The notes under the pieces are model-generated. The model worked only from the letters and a program-made list of their open reading frames with translations. It did no database searches and was not told the DNA's origin. This document shows, piece after piece, positions 44,746-57,900 of a stretch of DNA of 64,000 nucleotides. Source of the stretch: Burkholderiales bacterium. Lineage in GTDB: Bacteria; Pseudomonadota; Gammaproteobacteria; Burkholderiales; SG8-41. Position numbers and translations under genes: made by a program. Numbering within the stretch: position 1 is the first letter of the stretch; every line of letters begins with the position of its first letter. The stretch spans positions 1 through 64,000 of the forward strand of contig JADZGE010000107.1 in NCBI GenBank assembly GCA_020854035.1, given 5' to 3'.

Positions 44746-45822
44746 TCAGGCGCTCTCGCGCAGCGGCCGCGGCGCGCCCAGCCGCACCATGCGGTGGATT
44801 TCGTCCGAGATCAGCCCGAGCGCCATCGGCCGCGCCACCCCCGGCAGCACCGTCACGTCGTACAACTCCTCGACAACGCCGTCGATCCGCAGCCAGTGAA
44901 CCGCGTCGCCCGTGCGCAGATCCACCACCTGCAGGCCGCAGCGCGCCTGCGCGTCGCGGCGCCTGAGGGCGTCGTCGAGGGCGAGGCCGGCGAAGGTCCG
45001 GTTCTCGCGCGGGCGCGAGAGGCCGATGATCGCGTAATCGCCGTGCAGGGCGAGGCCGCGGGCGTAGCCGGGACAGAAGGCGACCGGTTCGAACCTGCCA
45101 CGCGCGAGGTCGGCGTAGCCGAACTGCCCGTTTCCCGAGTCGAGCAGCCAGAGCCGGTCCCGGTGCCAGCGCGGCGAGTGCGGCATTGACAGGCCCTCGA
45201 GCACGACGGCGTTCGTGGCGAGATCGATGACCACGCCCCCGTCCCGCCTGCGATCGCGCCAGCCGTCCGCGACGTCGGTCTGGCTGACGCAGGTGACGAA
45301 GGCGGGTTCCCCGAGCCGGAACGCGAGGCCGTTCAGGTGACAGCGGTCCTCCGCCGCGAGCTTCGTGAGAAAGGGCGGCCACCACAGCGGATGAAAGCTC
45401 GCCGAATCGCTGACGGTGGCGAGGCAGCCGAAGAGCGTCGAGACGAACACGATGCGCCCGCCGCGGTCGACGCCGATGTCGTGAACGTCGATGTCGCCCG
45501 TCGTGTGCGCGAGCAACGGCACGTAGAGCCGGTCGTAGCCGTTGTGGTTCTCCCCGGCATCGAGCGCGTTCTCGAAGCGCCAGATCTGGAAAAGCGAGCT
45601 CATGACGAGCGACTCATCGCTCGCCCAAAGCCCCATGCAGCGGTTGAAAGTGCGCTCGAACACGGAGAGCTGCTCCGGCGACTGGCGGCCGACCATGAAG
45701 AGCTTGCCGGCATGGTAGGTCGTGAACGCGAGGCTCGCGTTCGCCTCGACGAGCCAGTGGATGAAATGGCGGGAAGCGAGGAACTCGACGCCGCGCTGCG
45801 GGGAGGGAACCGCCTGCTGCAT
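44746..45822 (-). CDS. TIGR03032-family protein
   Basis: 358 residues from the ATG complementary to 45820-45822; the frame extends to a TTG 36 bases earlier, which I consider less likely. The beginning, FLASRHFIHWLVEANASLAFTTY, is characteristic of TIGR03032 proteins. Repeated short motifs (VHDIGVDRGGRIVFVST, WLLDSGNGQFGYADL, LALHGDYAIIGLSRPREN) suggest a beta-propeller. There is no signal peptide. Members are often encoded beside TPR-glycosyltransferases and giant repeat proteins, as here, but the biochemical role is unknown. A part in modifying or exporting the adhesin is conceivable. It lies downstream of the giant adhesin gene, 101 bases away, in the same direction. Confidence 0.9.
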   Translation of the reverse strand: MQQAVPSPQRGVEFLASRHFIHWLVEANASLAFTTYHAGKLFMVGRQSPEQLSVFERTFNRCMGLWASDESLVMSSLFQIWRFENALDAGENHNGYDRLYVPLLAHTTGDIDVHDIGVDRGGRIVFVSTLFGCLATVSDSASFHPLWWPPFLTKLAAEDRCHLNGLAFRLGEPAFVTCVSQTDVADGWRDRRRDGGVVIDLATNAVVLEGLSMPHSPRWHRDRLWLLDSGNGQFGYADLARGRFEPVAFCPGYARGLALHGDYAIIGLSRPRENRTFAGLALDDALRRRDAQARCGLQVVDLRTGDAVHWLRIDGVVEELYDVTVLPGVARPMALGLISDEIHRMVRLGAPRPLRESA

Positions 45823-45923
45823 GGCGCGCAGTATCGGCGGTACGCGCGGCGTTGGCAAGCGGCCCCGGGACGCGGCGCGCCGCGTTCGCGCCGCGCCCGG
45901 TGGCGGATCCGCGGACGCGGCGA

Positions 45924-48900
45924 TCAGGAAACGACCTGGGTCACGTTCTGCTCGACCAGCAGGTGCGCGATTCCGGACACGTAATGGTTGTAGGTGACCG
46001 CTCCGTCCGAGATCGTGCCCGATGCGACCCAGCCGTGACCGGACGATGTCACGGTGTCCCCCGCGTTGCCGCGGACGAGCAGGACATTGGTATTGGTGGC
46101 AAGACCGCCCGACAGACCCGGAATCTCGGTGTCGGTCATGTCGAGCACGTCCTGCACGTTCAAGGTAAGGGAATTGTTGCCGGTGCCGGTGAGATCGATC
46201 CGCTCCAGCCCCCGGAACTTGTTGCTCGCCACCAGCGTGAGATCGAGAGACTGGCCGGACCCGGCGAAGCTCAGCGTGTCGACGCCCGTTCCGCCGTCGA
46301 CCCGCCGGTCGAGGGAATCGAAAGCGAGCGTGTCGTTGCCCGCCCCGCCGGCGAGCGAGTCCGCCCCGCCGCCGCCCGCCAGCGTGTCGTTGCCGCGACC
46401 GCCGACGATGACATCCTCGCCGCTGCCGCCCGTCAACGTGTCGTCGAAGCCGCTGCCGACGATGGTGCCGGAACCGCTGAACGTCTGTCCGGATCCGGCG
46501 GCGCGGCCGTCGAAGGCGAGCGCGCCGGTCGGGGTGCCGAACACGACGTAGACGCGGCCGGCATCCGCGCCCCCGGACGGGTCGCTGCGCGGCGCGCCGA
46601 TGATGACATCGTCGAAGCCGTCGCCGTCGACGTCGCCAGCGCCGCTGACGGAATGACCCGTGCGGTCTCCGTTGACGGCGGCGAACAGCCGGAAACCGTC
46701 GGTCGAGGACATCGTCGCACTCAGGGTGAGACTCGCGGGGAACGACGCCCGGCCATAGACGATGTAGGACTCGCCGATGCCGGGTAGCCCCCCCGAGAAC
46801 ACGGAGTCGGGGGCACCCACGATCATGTCGTCGAACCCATCACCGTTCACGTCGCCGGCGCTGCTGACCGAGTAGCCGCCCTGCCCGTAGTTGAGCGGCC
46901 CGTTGAGGCGGAACCCGGTGGAGCCGTTGAGGCTCGCCGCGGTGATGTTCGCGAAACCGGAAGCCTTGCCGAACACCACGTAGCTCGCCCCGTAGCCCGC
47001 CACCGGAGCGCCGACGAACCAGTCGGCGAAGCCGTCGCCGTTCACGTCTCCCGCCGAGGCGACCGAGTAGCCGAGCGTGCCGCTGCCGGTCAGGCGGAAG
47101 CCGCCGTTCGAGCCGTTCAAGCCCGAGAGCGCGACCGTGGAGAACCCGCTCGTCTTGCCGAAGTAGAGGTAGGACTGGTTGCCGCCGGGCGCGCCGACCG
47201 CGATGTCGTCGAGGCCGTCGCCGTTGTAGTCGCCCACCGTCCCGACCGCGGTTCCGCTCCGATGGTTGTTCGTGCCGCCGTCGAGCTCGAACCCGGCCAC
47301 CGCGCCGCCGACCGAGGCGATGCTGAAGGAGGCCGGGTAGGCGGTTGCCTTGCCGAAGACGACCCAGGACTGCCCGTTGTTGGTGAGCGCCCCGGTCTCC
47401 CCGCGCGGGTTGCCGATCATGATGTCGGCGAAGCCGTCGCCGTTGAAGTCACCCGCCGTGCCGACGCGGGACCAGCTGTTCGTTTCGTTGTCGTTCGGTA
47501 TGTTGGTGACGGCGAACCCGTTCGACCCGCTGAGCGTCGCCAGATCGAACGTCGCGCCGAAGCCCGTCCCCCCGAACAAGACGTACGCGTTTACCAGGCT
47601 GTAGCCGCCGCGCCAGGAGCCGATGACGATGTCGTCAAAACCGTCGCCGTTGACGTCGCCCGCCACGCTCGCCGAGTAGCCGGCCCGCTCGACGCTCAGC
47701 GCGCCGACGATCTTGAACCCGTTCGTGCCGTTGAGCGTGTCGAGGTTGCCGATGTTGGAAAAGCCGGACGCCTTGCCGTAGACCACGTACACCGCTCCGG
47801 CCTGCGACCGGCTCAGCCCGGTGACGTTCTGTCCGCTCAGGATGAGGTCCGCGAAACCGTCGCCGTTGATGTCGCCGCCGCTCACGGCGAAGCCGGTGCG
47901 GTTGTTCGCGGCGGCGCCCGCCATGATGAACCCGCCGTTCGTGCCGTTCAGCGCGGTGAGGTCGATGCCGGTCACCGTCGCGTCGTCGTTGTTGATCGTG
48001 CCGACCGCGGACCCGATCCCGATCGTCGCGCCGCCGCTCGCCCCCGACAGGCTCACGTTGAAGTTCTCGTTCGCCTCGTCCACGCTGTCCGCGACGGCCT
48101 GCACCGTGAAAGTGCGGGTGGCGTTGTTGCCGTCGGCGGTGGTGTAGGTGAGCGTGAGACCCGAAACCGGCGTGTAGTCGTTGTTCGCGACCGTCGCGGT
48201 GCCGTCGGCGGTGTTCACCGTGACGGTCTGGACCGGCTCGGCGCTCGTCGTCGAGCCGCTGAAGGTGCGGGTTATCGAGAAGGTGAGCACGCCGCCCGTT
48301 CCCGGCAGGGTACCCTCGGTCGTGCTGGCGGTGCCGATATTGAACGCCGGCGCGGCCTCGTCGTTCGTGATGGTGCCGGTCGCACTCGCCGTGCTGATCG
48401 TCGCGCCGCCCGTCGCGTTCGACAGGGTGACGAGGAAGGTCTCGTTCGACTCGAATATACCGTCCTGCACGGTGGCGACCGTGACCGTCTTGGTGAGCCC
48501 GTCCGTGGGAAGGAAGGTCACGACCTGGTTCGCGACGGCCGTGAAGTCTCCGGCTTCGGCCGGGTCGCTCCCCGTGCCCCCGGCGGTCGAGAACTGCACC
48601 GTCTGGGTGACCCCACCCACCGCGCTGCGCGTTACCGTGAAGGTGACGGCCGAGCCCTCCGTCGCCGCGGCGGACGCGATGCTGAAGTTGATGTTGTCGT
48701 TGTCGGTGATCGTGCCGGTGCCCGTTGCGGCGCCGCCGAGCACCGCGCCGCCGGTGGGCGCGGAGAGCAGCGCGAGCACGGTTTCGTTCGCCTCCGGCGC
48801 GACGTCGTTCCCCGTCGCCACCACGAACGTCCTGGTCGTCTCGGCCCCCGTGAAGGTGAGGGTCGCGGAATTCGCGGTGTAGTCGCTGTCCGCGATCTGC

Positions 48901-51900
48901 GCCGTCCCGTCGCTGGTGGCTATCGTGACCGTCTGCGCCGGTTCCGAGCTCGTGCCGGAGCCGAACGTGCGGGTCACGGTGAAAGTCAGGCTGGCGCCCT
49001 CGGGCGCGCTCGGAGAATTCACCGTGAAGACCGGGTCCGGCTCGTTGTCCATGATCGTCCCGGTGGCGGTCGCGGCCCCGGCGTTCACCGTGCCGAGATT
49101 GGTCGATCCCAGCGTGACGAGGAAGTTCTCGTCGTTCTCGTACACGGTGTCCTGCGTCGAGGCGACGGTGAAGGTGCCCGTCAACTGCCCCGGCGTGAAC
49201 GTGAACGTGGCGTTGGACGCGGCCGTGAAGTCCCCGGCTTCCGCCTGGTCCCCGCCGCCGCCCAGCGCGGTCGAGTAGACGACCGTGTGCGTGGGCTGGG
49301 TCACGCGGTCGCGGGTCACGGTGAAGGTGACGGGCGATCCCTCCGTGGCGGATGCCGAGGCGGCGATGGAAACGACGGGGGCCGCGTCCTCCTCGAGGAG
49401 CATCCCCGTGCCCGTCGCCGGGGCGCCGAGCGTCGCGCCGCCCGTCGCGCCGGAGAGGGCGGCCGTGAACGTCTCGTCGTTCTCGAACACGGCGTCGGTG
49501 TTCGACTGGACGGTGAATGTCCGCGTGGTTTCCGAGCCGGTGAACGTCAGCGCGCCGGAGGCCGGGTTGTAGTCCCCGCTCGCCACCGTCGCGGCCGCGT
49601 CGGCCGTGGCGTAGGAGACGGCCTGCGCCGCCTCGGACGCCGTCACGCCCGGGCCGAAGGCGCGCGTCACGGCGAACGTCAGGACGCCCCCGTCCTCGTT
49701 CGCGGAGGCGTTGCCGATGCTGAACGCGGGTGCCGCCTCGTCGTTCGTGATCGTGCCGGTCGCGGTCGCACCGGCGGCTCCGGAGAGCACCACCTGGAAG
49801 GTCTCGGCGGGTTCGAAGACGCCGTCCGCGACCGTCGCCACGGTGAAGGTCTTCGTGGCATTGGCGCCGTCGAGCGAAGTGAACGTGACGGCACCGCTTG
49901 CCGCCGTGAAGTCACCGCTCTCCGCGGCCGTGTCGCCGTTGCCGGTTCCCGTCGCCGCAGCGCTCGCCCAGTTGACGACCTGGTCCGTTTCGGCGTTGCC
50001 GGATCGCACCACCGAGAACACGATCGAGCCGTCCGCCGCGGTGCCTTCCGCTCCGCTCGAATTGGCGATGGAGAAGGCGGGCGTGGCGTCGTCGTTGGTA
50101 ATCGTGCCGGTGGCAGTGGTCGCTGCCGGATTGATGGTCGCGCCGCCGCTCGGCGTGCTGAGCGACACGAGGAAGGTTTCGTTCGGCTCGAATACGGTGT
50201 CGGCGGTCGTCGCCACCGTGAAGGTCTTCGCCGTCTCGCCCTGCGTAAACGTGAGCGTCGTGCCGGTCACCGAGAAGTCGCCGGACTCGGCCACGCCCGG
50301 CTGGGCGCCACCGCTCACCATCGAGTTGATGACCACCGTCTGGGGTGGCTGCACGCTGCCGCTCGAGCGGGTCACGGTGAAGACGATGCCGGTGCCCTCG
50401 TTCGCCTGGGCGTCCGTGACGCTGAAGCTCGGAGCGGCATCGTTGTCGTTGATGAACCCGGTCGCGGTGCCGGTGCCGATCGTGAGGCCCGGTGACGCGC
50501 TGGCGAGGGTTGCCAGCATCGTCTCCTGAAGCTCGAAAACCGCGTCGTCGGTCACGTTCACCGTGAACGTTCGTGTCGCCCCCGAGGCGTCGAGGGAAGT
50601 GAAGGTGAGCGTGGTCAGCGCGGCGCTGAAATCGCCCGCCGCGACGGGATTCGAGCCCCCTATGGCTGCGTTGACCGTCACGGTCTGGGTCGCCTGCGCC
50701 GTGCCGGTGCGCGTTACCGTGAACGTCACCGCCGCCGGTCCGGTCTCGCTGCCGGCCGTGGTGGCCGCGATACTGACACTCGGTTGCGCGTCGTCGTTCT
50801 GGATGGTGCCGGTGCCGGTGCCCGCGGAACCGGATACGTTGCCTCCCGAGCCGCCGGTAATGGCGCCCAGCGCGGCGAAGAGGGTCTCGTCGGATTCGAA
50901 AACGGTGTCGGCCGTCGTCTGGACGGTGAAGGTCCGGGTGGCATCCGCCGGGGCGAACGTGAGCGTGATGGTGCCGCCCGGCGCCGTGTAGTCGCCCCCC
51001 GCCGTCGCGGTGCCGGCCGTGACGTTCACCTCGATCGTTTGCGTGGCCCCCGTCCGGTCGCGGGCAACGGAGAAGGTGAGCACGCCGCCTTCCGCGACCG
51101 ACGACGAGTTGATCGAGAAGATCGGGATGTCGTCGTCGATGATCGAGCCGGTCGCCGTGCCCGCGCCGGCGATCGTGCCGAACGACGCGCTCGAGAGCGA
51201 TACGCGCAGCGTCTCCGTTCCCTCCGTCAGGGTGTCCTGGACCGTGGCCACCGTGAAAGTCGCGGTCCCCTGGCCTTGCGTCAGGGTCAGCGTGCCGCTG
51301 TTGCCCGTGTAGTCGCCGGGCGCGACGGCGCCGATGTCGGAGGTGGCGAACTGGACGGTCTGTGTCGCCTCGGCGTTGCCGATGCGGTTCACGACGAAGG
51401 TCATCGCGGCGCCTTCGGTCGCGGAGGCCGGCGTGATGGCGAGCGTGGGCGCGGCGTCGTCGTTCGTGATGGTGGCGGTGGCGGTGGCGGCGGGTGCGGC
51501 GCCGGCGAGCGTGACGGTGAACGTCTCGTCGGCCTCGAACACGGCGTCGGCGCTCGTCTGCACGGAGAAGAACCTGGTGGTCGTGCCCGCGTCGAGCGAT
51601 GTAAAGGTGACCGCGCCGCCCGTGGCGGTGAAGTCGCCGGTTTCGGCCGCGGCGTCCCCGTTGCCCGCGCCGCTCGCGGCCGCCGTGGCGTAGGTCACGA
51701 CCTGCGTTGCCTGCGCGGTGCCGCTCCTCACCACCGCGAAGGTGACGAATCCGCCCTCGGTGGCGCTCGCGTTGCCGATGGAGAAGGTGGGCGCCGCCTC
51801 GTCGTCGTTGATGGTGCCGGCGAGTGTCGCGGTGGCCCCGATCACCGCGCCCCCGGTGGCGCTCGCCATGCTCGCGATCACGGTCTCCGCACCCTCGAAG

Positions 51901-54900
51901 AGGGCGTCATCGAGCACGTTCACCACGAAGGATTTGGCCGTTTCACCCTTGGTGAAGGTGAGCGTCTGGGTGCTCGCGGTGTAATCGAGGCCGCTCGTGG
52001 CGCTGCCGTTCACCGTGCTCAGCACCACCGTCTGCGCCGCCTCGGCGTTGCCGGTTCGCGTGACGGTGTAGGTGAGGTGCGCCGGGCCCGCCTCGGCGCC
52101 CGTGGTGACGGCGGTGAGGTTGAAGCTCGGCGCGGTGAGATCGTCGTTGCTGATCGTGCCGGTGGCGAGGAGCGCCGGGGCCGCGCCGCCGAGGGTCACG
52201 GTGAAGGTCTCGCTCGCCTCGACGATGGCGTCGGCCTGCGTGACGACGGTGAAGCTCTTGGTCGCGTTCGCCCCGTCGAGCGAGGTGAAGGTGACCGACC
52301 CCGCGCCGGTCACGATATCGTCGGCCTCCGCGGCCACGTCGCCGTTGTCGGCGCCGCTCGTCGCCGGTGTGAAGCTCACCACCTGGGTCGCCTCGGCGTT
52401 GCCGCTCCGCGCGACGGAGAACACGAGCGCGCCGTTACCCGCCGTGCCCTCGGCGCCGGCCACGTTCGCGCTCACGAACGAGAAGGCGGGCGCGCCATCG
52501 TCGTTGGTGAGGGTGCCGGTGGCGGTGCTCGCGGGCGCGGCCCCGCCGAGGGTCACGGTGAAGGTCTCGCTCGCCTCGAACACCGCGTCTCCCACGGCCT
52601 GCACCGTGAAGAACCGGGTGGTCGTCCCCGCGTCGAGGGAAGTGAAGGTGAGCGCGCCCCCCGTGGCCACGAAATCGTTCGCCTCGGCGAGCGCATCCCC
52701 GTCGCCCGCCCCGCCCGCCGCCGCCGTGGCGTAGGTCACCACCTGCGTTGCCTGCGCGCCGCCGCTCCTCACCACTGCGAAGGTGAGTATGCCGTTCGTG
52801 CCGGCGGCGCCCTCGGCGACGCTCGCGTCGGCGATCGAGAAGGTGGGCGCCGCCTCGTCGTCGTTGATGGTGCCGGCGAGGGTGGCGGCCGCGCCGATGG
52901 CCGCGCCGCCCGTCGCCCCCGACAGGCTCGCAATCACCGTCTCGGCGCCTTCGAAGAGCCCGTCGTTCAACACCGGCACCACGAACGACTTGGCGTTTTC
53001 CCCGGTGGTGAAGGTCAGTGTCTGCGTGCTCGCGGTGTAGTCCGCCCCGGCCGTTGCCGTGCCGTTCAGCGCGGTCACCACCACGGTTTGCGTGGGCTCG
53101 ATCGAGCTCGACCCGTTCAGGTTGCGCGTGACCGTGAAGGTCAAGTCCGTGCCCGGCTCCGCTCCGGCGCTCGTCGCGGTCAACTCGAAATCCGGCGCCG
53201 TCTCGTCGTCCTGGATCGTCCCCGTCGCGGTGGCGAATGCCGGATTGATGTTGCCGCCCGGGCCGCCGCTGATGGCGCCGAGCGTGGCGAGCACCGTCTC
53301 GTCGTTCTCGAACACGGTGTCGGCGGTCGTGGCGACGGTGAACGTCTGCGTGAAGCCCGGTCCACCGGCGATCGTGCTGTTGCTGAAGGTGAGGGTGAGC
53401 GGGTTGGGGACGGGCGTCGTGAAGTCCGATGCGCCGGCCGTGCCCGCGGCGACGTTCACGACGATCGACTGCTCGACGCCCGCCCGGTCGCGGGTGACCG
53501 CGAACGTGAGCGGCGCGCCCTCGGTCGCGGCAACCGATCCGATCGAGAAAATCGGGATGTCGTCGTCGACGATGGAGCCGGTGCCGGTCGCGGCCGTCAC
53601 CGAGCCGAAGTTCGTCGCCCCCAGCGTCGCGAGGAGGGACTCCGTGCCCTCGACCAGTGCGTCCTGGATCGTGGCGACGGTGAACGTCGCGCTCGCCTGC
53701 CCCTGCGTGAAGGTGAGCGTGCCGCTGTTCCCCGTGTAGTCGAAGCCCTCGCCCGCGGTGCCGGACACCGTGGCGAACTGCACCGTCTGCGGCGCCTCGG
53801 CGTTGCCGGTGCGCGTGACGGCGAAGGTGAGGACGCCGGCGGTTCCGGCGGCGCCCTCGGTGGCGGACGCCGAGTTGATCGCGAACGTCGGGGCGCCATC
53901 GTCGTTGCCGATCGTCGCGGTGACGAGCGTCGCGGTTCCGAGAGTGAGGGTCCCGCCGCCCGCGGCGGTGGTGAGCGTGCCGAGGAATATCTCGTTGTCT
54001 TCGAAGACGGTGTCGGCGATCGCGTTGACGACGACCGTGCGCGAGAGCTCGCCCGGCTGGAACGTGATGCCGGTCGTGCCGACGCTCGTGAAATCGCCCG
54101 CCTCGGCGGCGCTGGCGGCGCCCGAGAGCGCCGTGGCGAAGTTCACCACCTGAGTCGCCTCGGCGAGGCGGTCGCGGGTGATGGTGAACGTGTAGGCCGC
54201 CGGCCCGTCCTCGGCGGCGGCGCCGCTCACCGCGAGGTTGTAGAGCGGCGCGGCGTCATCGTTGTTGATGGTGGCCGTGACCAGGGTCGTCGCGCCGAGC
54301 GTGAGCGTGCCGCCTCCCGCCGCCGTGGTGAGCGTGCCGAGGAAGATCTCGTTGCCCTCGAACACCGCGTCGGCGACCGCGTTCACGACCACCGTCCGCG
54401 CAAGCTGGCCGGGCGCGAAGGTGAGCCCGGTCGCCGGCACGGCGGTGAAATCGTCCGCCTCGGCCGCGTTCGCGGCGCCGGAGAGCCCGGTTGCGAAGTT
54501 GACGACCTGCGTCGCCTCGGCGAGCCGGTCGCGCGTGACGGTGAACGTGAACGCACCGGCCGCGCCGGGAGTTCCTTCGGCGGCCGCGGCGCTCACGGCG
54601 AGGGTATAGACCGGTGCCGTGTCGTCGTTCAGTATCGTGCCGGTCGCGGTGGCGTTCGCCGCGCCGGACAGGGTCGCGAGGAAGGTCTCCGCGCCCTCGA
54701 ACGCGGTGTCCGCCGTAGCCTGCACGGTGAAGGTCTTCGTCGCGTTGAATCCGTCGAGGGAAGTGAAGGTGAGCGCGCCGCTCGACGCGACGAAGTCGGC
54801 GGGCTCGGCGGGATCCGCGCCCGCGGCGTCGAGCGCCGTGGCGAAGTTGACGATCTGGGTGGCCTGGGAGTTGCCGCTGCGCACCACCGCGAAGGTCAGC

Positions 54901-57900
54901 ACGCCGTTCGCGCCGTTGCCCTCGTTGGCGCTGACGGCCGGGTTGAAGAAGGAGAACACCGGGGCGGCATCGTTGTCGGTTATCGAGCCGGTGCCGGTCG
55001 CGGCTCCGAGCACGGCGCCGCCGGTGGGTCCGCTCAGCACCGCCGTGAAGGTTTCGGGCGTGGCGCCCTCGAACAAGCCGTCCGCGATCGTCGCGACCGT
55101 GAAGGACTTGACCGTTTCGCCGGTGGTGAAGGTGAGCGCGCCGCTCGCGCCGAGGTAATCCTGCCCGGGCAGCGTCTGGGACGCGGTCCCCGCGACCGTG
55201 GCGAACGAGACGGTCTGGGTCGCCTGCGCGTCGCCCGCGCGCGTGACCGTGAACGTGATGGCGTTGCTCTCCTCGGTCGCCGCGCCCCCCGAGATGCTGA
55301 ACACGGGGATTGCGTCGTTGCCGCCGGCGGCATCGTTGTTGATGGTGCCGGCGGCGGAGGCGGCGAGTATGCTCGCTCCCCCCGTCGCGCTCGTAAGCGT
55401 GAGCCCGAAGGCCTCGGAGAGCTCGAACAGCGCATCGTCGATCGTGGTGACGGTGACGTTCTTCGCGAGTTCGCCCTGGGTGAAAGTCAGCACGGTATCG
55501 ACGGCCGTGTAGTCCGTGCCCGCCGTCGCGAACGCGGGCCCGACGCCCTGGTTGTAGGTCGAGACCCGGACGCTCTGGTCCATCTGCGCGTCGTTGCTGC
55601 GCGTGACGGAGAAAACGATGCCCAGACCCTCGTTTGCGGCAGCCGGGGTCACGCTGAACGACGGAGTGGCGTCGTCGTTCGTCAGCGTGCCGGTCCCGGT
55701 GCCCGTCAGTATCGTGCCGCCGACGGGAGGGCCGCTCACGTTCTGGATGTTGGAGAGCGTCGCGAGTATCGTTTCGTTCGCCTCGAACAGCGCATCGCCG
55801 AGGGCCGCGACGGTGAACGTCCGCGCGAGATCGGATTCGCTGAACGTGAGCACGATGGTGCCGCCCGGAGCCGTGTAGTCCGTTCCGGCGGCGGCGGTGC
55901 CCCCCGCAACCTGGACGTCGATCGACTGGGTGATGCCGGCGCCCGCCACCTTGTCCCGCGTCACGGTAAACGTCAGGATACCGCCCGTGCCTGCCGCTCC
56001 CTCCGCCACGCTCGGGGAACCGATCGAGTACACGGGCACGTCGTCGTCCTGTATCGTGCCGGTGCCCGTGGCGGTCGTGACGCCGCCGAAATTGACGGCG
56101 CCCAGCGCGGCCACCATCGATTCGGTGCCCTCGACGGCGGCGTCCTGCAGGGTCGCCACGGTGAACGTGGCGCTCGTCTGGCCCTGCGTGAAGGTGAGCG
56201 TGCCGCTCGCGCTCGTGTAGTCGGCCCCCGCGGTCGCGAAGCCGGCCCCGGCGCCGCTGTCGGCGGTGCTGAACGCGACCGTCTGCGGGTCCTCGGCGTC
56301 CCCGCTTCGCGTCACGGTGAACGTGAGCGCTCCCGCCGTCCCGGCCACGCCTTCGATGGCGGTGCCGTTCGAGATCGAGAACGTGGGTGCAGCGGCCTCG
56401 TCGTTCAGTATGGTGGCGGTGGCAACCGAGGTGCCGAGGGTGAGAGTGCCGCCGCCGGCTGCGGTGGTGAGGGTGCCGAGGAAGGTTTCGTCGGCCTCGA
56501 AAATCGCGTCCGCGACCGCATTCACCACGATGGTGCGCGTGGCATCGGCCGGTGCGAACGTGACGGGGGTCGCGCTCACGCCCGCGAAATCGCCGGCCTC
56601 GGCCGGGTTCGTCGCCGCGCCGTGCAGCGCGGTCGCGAAGTTCACGACCTGGGTGGCATCCGAGAGCCGGTCGCGGGTGATGGTGAAGGTGAACGCGCCC
56701 GCGGCCCCCGGCGTGCCTTCGGCGACGGCGCCGCTCACCGCCAGGCTGTAGGCGGGGGGCGCCTCGTTGTCGTCGATCACCCCGCTCGCCACCGCCCCGG
56801 AGATCGTGCCGTAGCTCGGCGCGCTCAGGCTCACGGTGAAGCTCTCCAGGTCGGCGCCGTCGAACACCGCGTCGTCGGTCACCGCGACCGTGATGGTCTG
56901 CGAGGTTTCCGTGCCGGTGAAGGTGAGCACCCCGCTCTGGGCGGCGTAGTCGGCCCCGGCAATCGCCGTGCCATTGACGGTGGTGAAGGAAACCGTCTGC
57001 GTCGCGTCCGCGCCGCGGGTGCGGTTCACCGTGAAAACGATCCCCCCGCCATCCTCGGCGAGCGTCGGGCCGGCGGTTATCGAGAAGGCCGGTGCGACGG
57101 TATCGTTGTCGTTGATCGCGCCGGTGGCCGTCCCGGAGGCGATCGTGCCGAAGTTCGTCGCGCCGAGCGTGACGGTGAAGTTCTCGGTCGCGACGCTGTC
57201 GAAGAGCGTATCGTTGATCGTGGTGACGGTGAGCGTCCGGGTGGTCTCGGTGCCGGTGAAGGTCAGCACTCCGGCGGCGCCGTTGTAGTCGGCGTTGCCG
57301 GCCTCGAGGGCCGTGCCGGGCACGGTGGAGAAGGAGACCGTCTGCGCGGCATCCGCCCCGCGGTTACGCGTCACGGTGAACACCACCGCTCCGCCCTCGG
57401 TGGCCGCCGCGCCGGCGCTGACGGAGAAAGCCGGCGCGACTTCGTTGTCGGAGATGGTGCCGGTCGCGGGCGAGCCCACGTTGCCGAAGTTCGTAGCCCC
57501 CAGGGTGATGGTGAAATTCTCCGTGGCGCCGCTGTCGAAGAGCGTGTCGTCGGTCGTGAGGACCGTGACGGTGCGCGTCGTGTCGCTGCCGGTGAAGGTG
57601 AGGACCCCGCCCTGCGCGGTGTAGTCCGACCCGGCGAGCGCGGTGCCGTCGACGGTGGAATAGGCAACGATTTGCGGGCTCTGCGAGGCGCCGCTGCGGG
57701 CGACCGTGAACACCACGGCGTTGCCCTCGGCGACCTGCGCCGGATTGCCGGTGAAGGAGAAATCCGGCGCCGTCTCGTCGTCGTTGATCGTCCCGGTCGC
57801 CAGGCTTTGCGTGCCCACGATGCTCGCGCCCCCGGTGGCGCCGGTGAGGCTCGCGAACACCGTCTCGGAACCCTCGAACACCGAGTCATTCAGCACGGGC

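Noticed and set aside
41701..45189. A 1,162-residue plus-strand frame over prsT-3
   Set aside because: A shadow of the TPR lipoprotein and TIGR03032 genes; it begins inside the 3' end of the TPR-glycosyltransferase gene in another frame.
45859..45923. Terminator after the giant adhesin gene
   Set aside because: The gap is G+C-rich and partly palindromic (CGCGGCGCGCCGCG) but has no T-run on the minus strand.
47262..50495. A 1,077-residue open frame opposite the adhesin
   Set aside because: Same cause as the larger antisense frame; no recognisable protein features.
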